9,619 nt of DNA from Actinomycetota bacterium (GTDB taxonomy: Bacteria > Actinomycetota > Actinomycetes > Nanopelagicales > Nanopelagicaceae): positions 1 through 9,619 of the forward strand of contig WLDA01000020.1 of NCBI GenBank assembly GCA_009705025.1, read 5' to 3'. Numbering within the stretch: position 1 is the first letter of the stretch; every line of letters begins with the position of its first letter. This document shows, piece by piece, positions 6,738 to 9,619 of the stretch. A program made the position numbers and the translations under genes. Under the pieces are notes generated by a model. It saw only the letters and a list, made by a program, of their open reading frames with translations. It was not told the origin of the DNA and searched no databases.

Positions 6738-8798
6738 TTATTCAGCCTTTGATTTCACGCTGCGAAGAAGAGCCTGGGCGACATCGAGCACCTCAACCTT
6801 GGAATCACGAGCGATAACGCCATCCCCAGTCATGACTCGACAGAAAGGACAGGCGACTGCAATCTCTTGTGCGCCAGTTGCAATTGCTTCATCAACGCGA
6901 TTGAGATTGATACGTGTACCAATTTTTTCTTCCATCCACATGCGCCCACCACCGGCGCCGCAACAAAATGATCGCTCTTTATTGCGAGGCATTTCAGTAA
7001 TTGTTACACCAGTTGCACCAAGTAATTCGCGAGGTGGCTCATAAATTTCATTGTGACGCCCAAGATAACAAGGATCGTGATAGGTCATAGTAGTTGTGCT
7101 CTTGTTTACAGGGATTAATCTTTTTTCGCGCACTAATTGATTGAGTAATTGCGTGTGATGAACCATGACAAGTTCGAAACCACTTTGTGCGTAATCGCGA
7201 CCAATTGTTGTGAAGCAATGAGGGCATGTAACAACAACCTTCTTTGTGCCTTTCTCGGTGCGTGCAGCAAATACTTCATTAAAGGTTTCAATATTTTCGC
7301 GAGCAAGGATTTGATATAAGAATTCATTGCCAGCTCGGCGTGCAGGATCTCCCGTGCACGTTTCGCGCTTTCCTAGAACAGCAAAATTAACTCCCGCCAT
7401 ATACAAAAGTTCTGCAACAGCTTTAGTTGTTTTCTTTGCGCGCTCTTCGTATGCACCGGCGCACCCAACCCAGAATAAATATTCGACATCATCTGGAAGT
7501 TGACCTTCTACTACACGAATTGGAAAATCGCATTCCGCAATCCAACCATCGCGATCTGCGCGATTTGCACCCCATGGATTTCCTGCTTTTTCCAAATTAC
7601 GGAATGTTCCACCAAGTTCAGTTGGAAATTCTGATTCAACTAAAACTTGGAAGCGACGCATATTGACAATGTGATCAACGTGTTCGATATCGACTGGGCA
7701 TTCTTCGACGCACGCCCCACATGTTGTGCATGACCATAAAACATCAAGTGCGATAGGGCTCAATTCACCTACTAATGACTCTGTTTCAACGACTTTTGCC
7801 ATAGCGTGATCGCGCATCGCCATAATTAACAATTTTGGAGAGAGCGGTTTATCTGTATGCCAAGCAGGACATTGCGATTGGCAACGTCCGCATTCGGTAC
7901 AACTCGTCATGTCGAGCAGGCCCTTCCACGAAATATCTGAACGCGCGCCTAGGCCAAAAACATCATCCTCGCTTGGATCTTCAAAATTGATTGGTTTCCC
8001 GTGTGAAAGCATCTCCGGCAATGGGCCAAGAGAGTTCTTTCCATTGCTATTGCGGCGAAAATATATATTGAAGAACGCCAAGAAGCGATGCCATGCAACA
8101 CCCATTGTCAGATTTTGCGCAATCACAATAAACCAGAGCATTGAAACAACAATCTTTAGAGCAGCGACCCATTGGATGTAGGTAGTAATTTCCGTAAGAG
8201 TGAGCGCTTTGAATTCTTTTACAATGAACCATGTCGTTACATGATGTCGATTCCAGATATTATCTGGTGATAACGCACCTTCTAAACCTCGTAGTGCAAT
8301 TACACAAAAAACAATAATAAGAATAGTTGCTTCGATGTAATACGCTTTCTTCATTCCAGAACCAAAGAAGCGTGATGTGCGTCCCTTCTTGGTAAATCGA
8401 GTTACTTGTCGAATTCCAATCAGAGTAACTATTCCAATACCTGTGAACCACGTAATTGCTTCCACGAAATATTCATAAACCCACCAGTGACCAATAATTG
8501 GCAATGAAAAATATGGGTTTATAAGTTGGCCGTAAGCAGTAACAAGAGTTCCAAAGAGAGCTCCAAAGCCAATCATGACAAACCAATGGGCAATTCCGGT
8601 GCCAGTAAAGTTAAGCATCTTTGTATGGCCAAGAACTTCGCGAGTCATATTCCAAAAACGTGAAGCGCGATTGTTGCTACGCGTCGGATCTGGCTGACCC
8701 TTCTTATATATGGCGATTAGTTGGCGTACTCGAATTGCAAGCAAAACCAATGCAGCCACAGTTATTCCATATGCCAATACGACCAAAAGGAGGTTCAT
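6738..8798 (-). CDS. etfD: Membrane Fe-S oxidoreductase, EtfD-like (ETF:menaquinone oxidoreductase)
   Basis: A 686-residue fusion of a membrane domain with a soluble Fe-S/CCG domain, the architecture of mycobacterial Rv0338c (EtfD), which takes electrons from ETF during beta-oxidation and is thought to reduce menaquinone. Hydrophobic helices lie near 2-22, 68-90, 108-129, 153-170 and 207-228, as in nitrate-reductase-gamma-like cytochrome b domains; H71, H104 and H237 are possible haem ligands. Two ferredoxin motifs follow: C300, C303, C306, C310 and C357, C360, C363, C367. Two CCG (cysteine-rich) domains carry C446, C481, C525, C528 and C577, C612-C613, C650, C653; all are intact. The start ATG has no Shine-Dalgarno. 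The acyl-CoA dehydrogenase in this window would be an upstream electron source; etfAB is not here. Related fused reductases serve other donors, so the precise partner is inference. Confidence 0.9.
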   Translation of the reverse strand: MNLLLVVLAYGITVAALVLLAIRVRQLIAIYKKGQPDPTRSNNRASRFWNMTREVLGHTKMLNFTGTGIAHWFVMIGFGALFGTLVTAYGQLINPYFSLPIIGHWWVYEYFVEAITWFTGIGIVTLIGIRQVTRFTKKGRTSRFFGSGMKKAYYIEATILIIVFCVIALRGLEGALSPDNIWNRHHVTTWFIVKEFKALTLTEITTYIQWVAALKIVVSMLWFIVIAQNLTMGVAWHRFLAFFNIYFRRNSNGKNSLGPLPEMLSHGKPINFEDPSEDDVFGLGARSDISWKGLLDMTSCTECGRCQSQCPAWHTDKPLSPKLLIMAMRDHAMAKVVETESLVGELSPIALDVLWSCTTCGACVEECPVDIEHVDHIVNMRRFQVLVESEFPTELGGTFRNLEKAGNPWGANRADRDGWIAECDFPIRVVEGQLPDDVEYLFWVGCAGAYEERAKKTTKAVAELLYMAGVNFAVLGKRETCTGDPARRAGNEFLYQILARENIETFNEVFAARTEKGTKKVVVTCPHCFTTIGRDYAQSGFELVMVHHTQLLNQLVREKRLIPVNKSTTTMTYHDPCYLGRHNEIYEPPRELLGATGVTITEMPRNKERSFCCGAGGGRMWMEEKIGTRINLNRVDEAIATGAQEIAVACPFCRVMTGDGVIARDSKVEVLDVAQALLRSVKSKAE

Positions 8799-8873
8799 GT
8801 GCGTAAGAGTATCTAAAAACCCTTTACGGTCGCTCTCTCGCCCTATAAACTAAAAAAATATTTAGGGAGAGAA
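8799..8873. promoter_or_regulatory. Divergent promoter region between etfD and the DUF4038 gene
   Basis: This 75-bp spacer must hold both promoters. On the plus strand TATAAA (8844-8849) is a good -10, with TTTACG (8823-8828) as a weak -35 at a short 15-nt spacing; transcription would begin near 8856. On the minus strand TACTCT (8811-8806) fits TAnnnT and lies 7 nt before the etfD ATG, with no clear -35 and no Shine-Dalgarno, suggesting a leaderless etfD mRNA. An imperfect inverted repeat covers the plus-strand -10. Confidence 0.4.
8864..8871 (+). promoter_or_regulatory. Ribosome binding site of the DUF4038 gene (AGGGAGAG)
   Basis: AGGGAGAG precedes the ATG at 8874 by 2 nt counted from its last base, with the GGGAG core about 4 nt away, close to the lower end of normal spacing. 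It supports ATG 8874 as the start. Confidence 0.6.
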
Positions 8874-9619
8874 ATGACTATAAATAATCCAGAAGTTTCG
8901 CAATATGTCCTTCCAGCAAATGCGCAGAAATCAGATGACCATAGTGCCATCACCTGTGTGCGAAAGGGCAGTGGGGAATCAGTTGAAGTCACCTCATTTA
9001 TCTCTAAAGATGGTCGTCTACGTTGCCGCGTTCCTGGTGATAAGAGTGAATGGGCTAGCATCAAAAATCACAACGGCGAAGATTTAGATTTCGAAAAGTC
9101 CTGGAAATTTTCTCAAGTTGGGATAACCGGTAAATCCAATTCTTCAATCTTGCATGATGATAATGACAATGCATTTTTGTGGCTTGCAGACACCGTTTGG
9201 TTTGGTCTAACTGATCGTATTTCCAATAGCGAATGGAAAACGCTTATGGAGAAGAGAACAAAACAAGGATTCAATGTGATGCAAGTTGTCTCTGGATTAT
9301 TGCCAGAGGCTGCATTTGGTGAACCATCAACATTGCTTGATGGAGTCGCGTCATGGACGCTAGACAAAAAAGAATTAGAAAAACGTTGGTGGGATGCAGC
9401 TGACCTAAGAGTTATTGATGCAGTTCAAGCGGGACAAATGCCTGCACTCGTTGGCGCATGGAGTTACTACATTTTGGAATTTGGTGCTGAACGCCTAAAG
9501 AAACATTGGTCAGAAATGATTGCGCGTTGGTCTGCTTTTCCAGTTTTTTGGTGTGTTGCAGGCGAAGTTGGATTGATGGAATACAAAGACCTCTTCACTG
9601 ACGATATGCAAGAGAAAGC
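8874..9619 (+). CDS. DUF4038 / apiosidase-like glycoside hydrolase, N-terminal part
   Basis: I translated 248 complete codons before the window ends. After an N-terminal part (1-80) that may be a beta-sandwich domain of the DUF5060 kind, the reading shows FLWLADTVWFGLTDR (101-115), WKTLMEKRTKQGFNVMQVV (121-139) and, later, WSAFPVFWCVAGE (219-231). These match the start and middle of the (beta/alpha)8 DUF4038 family, in which the strand-beginning DTxW, the KGFnxxQ helix-strand and the acidic end of an xxxGE/GD strand recur; E231 is a candidate catalytic acid. The usual length is 400-550 residues, so about half is missing. The N-terminus MTINNPEVSQYVLP has no signal peptide, so it would act in the cytosol unless processed otherwise. 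A role in plant or algal sugar breakdown is inference from the family; the substrate is unknown. Confidence 0.75.
   Translation, partial: MTINNPEVSQYVLPANAQKSDDHSAITCVRKGSGESVEVTSFISKDGRLRCRVPGDKSEWASIKNHNGEDLDFEKSWKFSQVGITGKSNSSILHDDNDNAFLWLADTVWFGLTDRISNSEWKTLMEKRTKQGFNVMQVVSGLLPEAAFGEPSTLLDGVASWTLDKKELEKRWWDAADLRVIDAVQAGQMPALVGAWSYYILEFGAERLKKHWSEMIARWSAFPVFWCVAGEVGLMEYKDLFTDDMQEK

Noticed and set aside
8797..8853. Plus-strand 18-codon ORF preceded by AAAAGGAGG
   Set aside because: The Shine-Dalgarno-like sequence is the reverse complement of etfD codons 2-5 and lies only 3 nt before the ATG, too close for efficient initiation. No promoter is seen upstream in the etfD coding sequence, so chance is likelier.

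Overview
The window looks like an ordinary, tightly packed piece of an actinobacterial chromosome. Three genes point to Actinobacteria: a Dcd that begins MLLSDRD and closely resembles the bifunctional mycobacterial Dcd:Dut, a long acyl-CoA dehydrogenase of the FadE5 type, and a fused membrane/Fe-S oxidoreductase of the EtfD (Rv0338c) type. The DNA is clearly richer in A+T than mycobacterial or Streptomyces DNA, and the spacers are very short. Together these suggest a streamlined low-GC actinobacterium such as a freshwater acI/Nanopelagicales lineage. That taxonomic guess is inference from composition and gene content; no marker gene is present.

Layout. On the minus strand at the left are the N-terminal half of an EamA/DMT permease (runs off the left edge) and, upstream of it, an acyl-CoA dehydrogenase. 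A 94-bp divergent spacer separates the dehydrogenase from a plus-strand group: dcd, lemA and htpX. htpX converges on a minus-strand group and overlaps it by 12 bp. That group, in transcription order, is etfD-like oxidoreductase, OmpR-family response regulator, HAMP-containing sensor kinase. A second divergent spacer (75 bp) separates etfD from a plus-strand gene for a DUF4038/apiosidase-like protein, which runs off the right edge. No stretch over 100 bases lacks a gene. I see no tRNA, rRNA, CRISPR, transposon or phage signal.

How the genes may work together. The dehydrogenase would pass electrons to ETF (etfAB not in the window), and the EtfD-like protein would reoxidise ETF and reduce menaquinone, so the two ends of a beta-oxidation electron route lie 4.4 kb apart. 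The two-component pair follows etfD in the same direction with a 60-nt gap and may be co-transcribed with it. LemA and HtpX form a familiar envelope pair (LemA-domain membrane protein plus membrane zinc protease). Dcd makes dUMP for thymidylate synthesis and stands functionally alone.

Gene starts are of two kinds. The dehydrogenase and dcd, and possibly etfD, have promoter-like hexamers 6 to 7 nt before the start codon and no Shine-Dalgarno, as expected for leaderless mRNAs. The response regulator has a near-perfect Shine-Dalgarno that moves its start 33 bases inward, and lemA and the DUF4038 gene also have Shine-Dalgarno-like sequences. The most interesting non-coding signal is a palindrome, TACTGACCAGTA, lying inside the predicted -35/-10 spacer of the dehydrogenase promoter. 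I found no clearly undescribed system; the findings are modest and testable.
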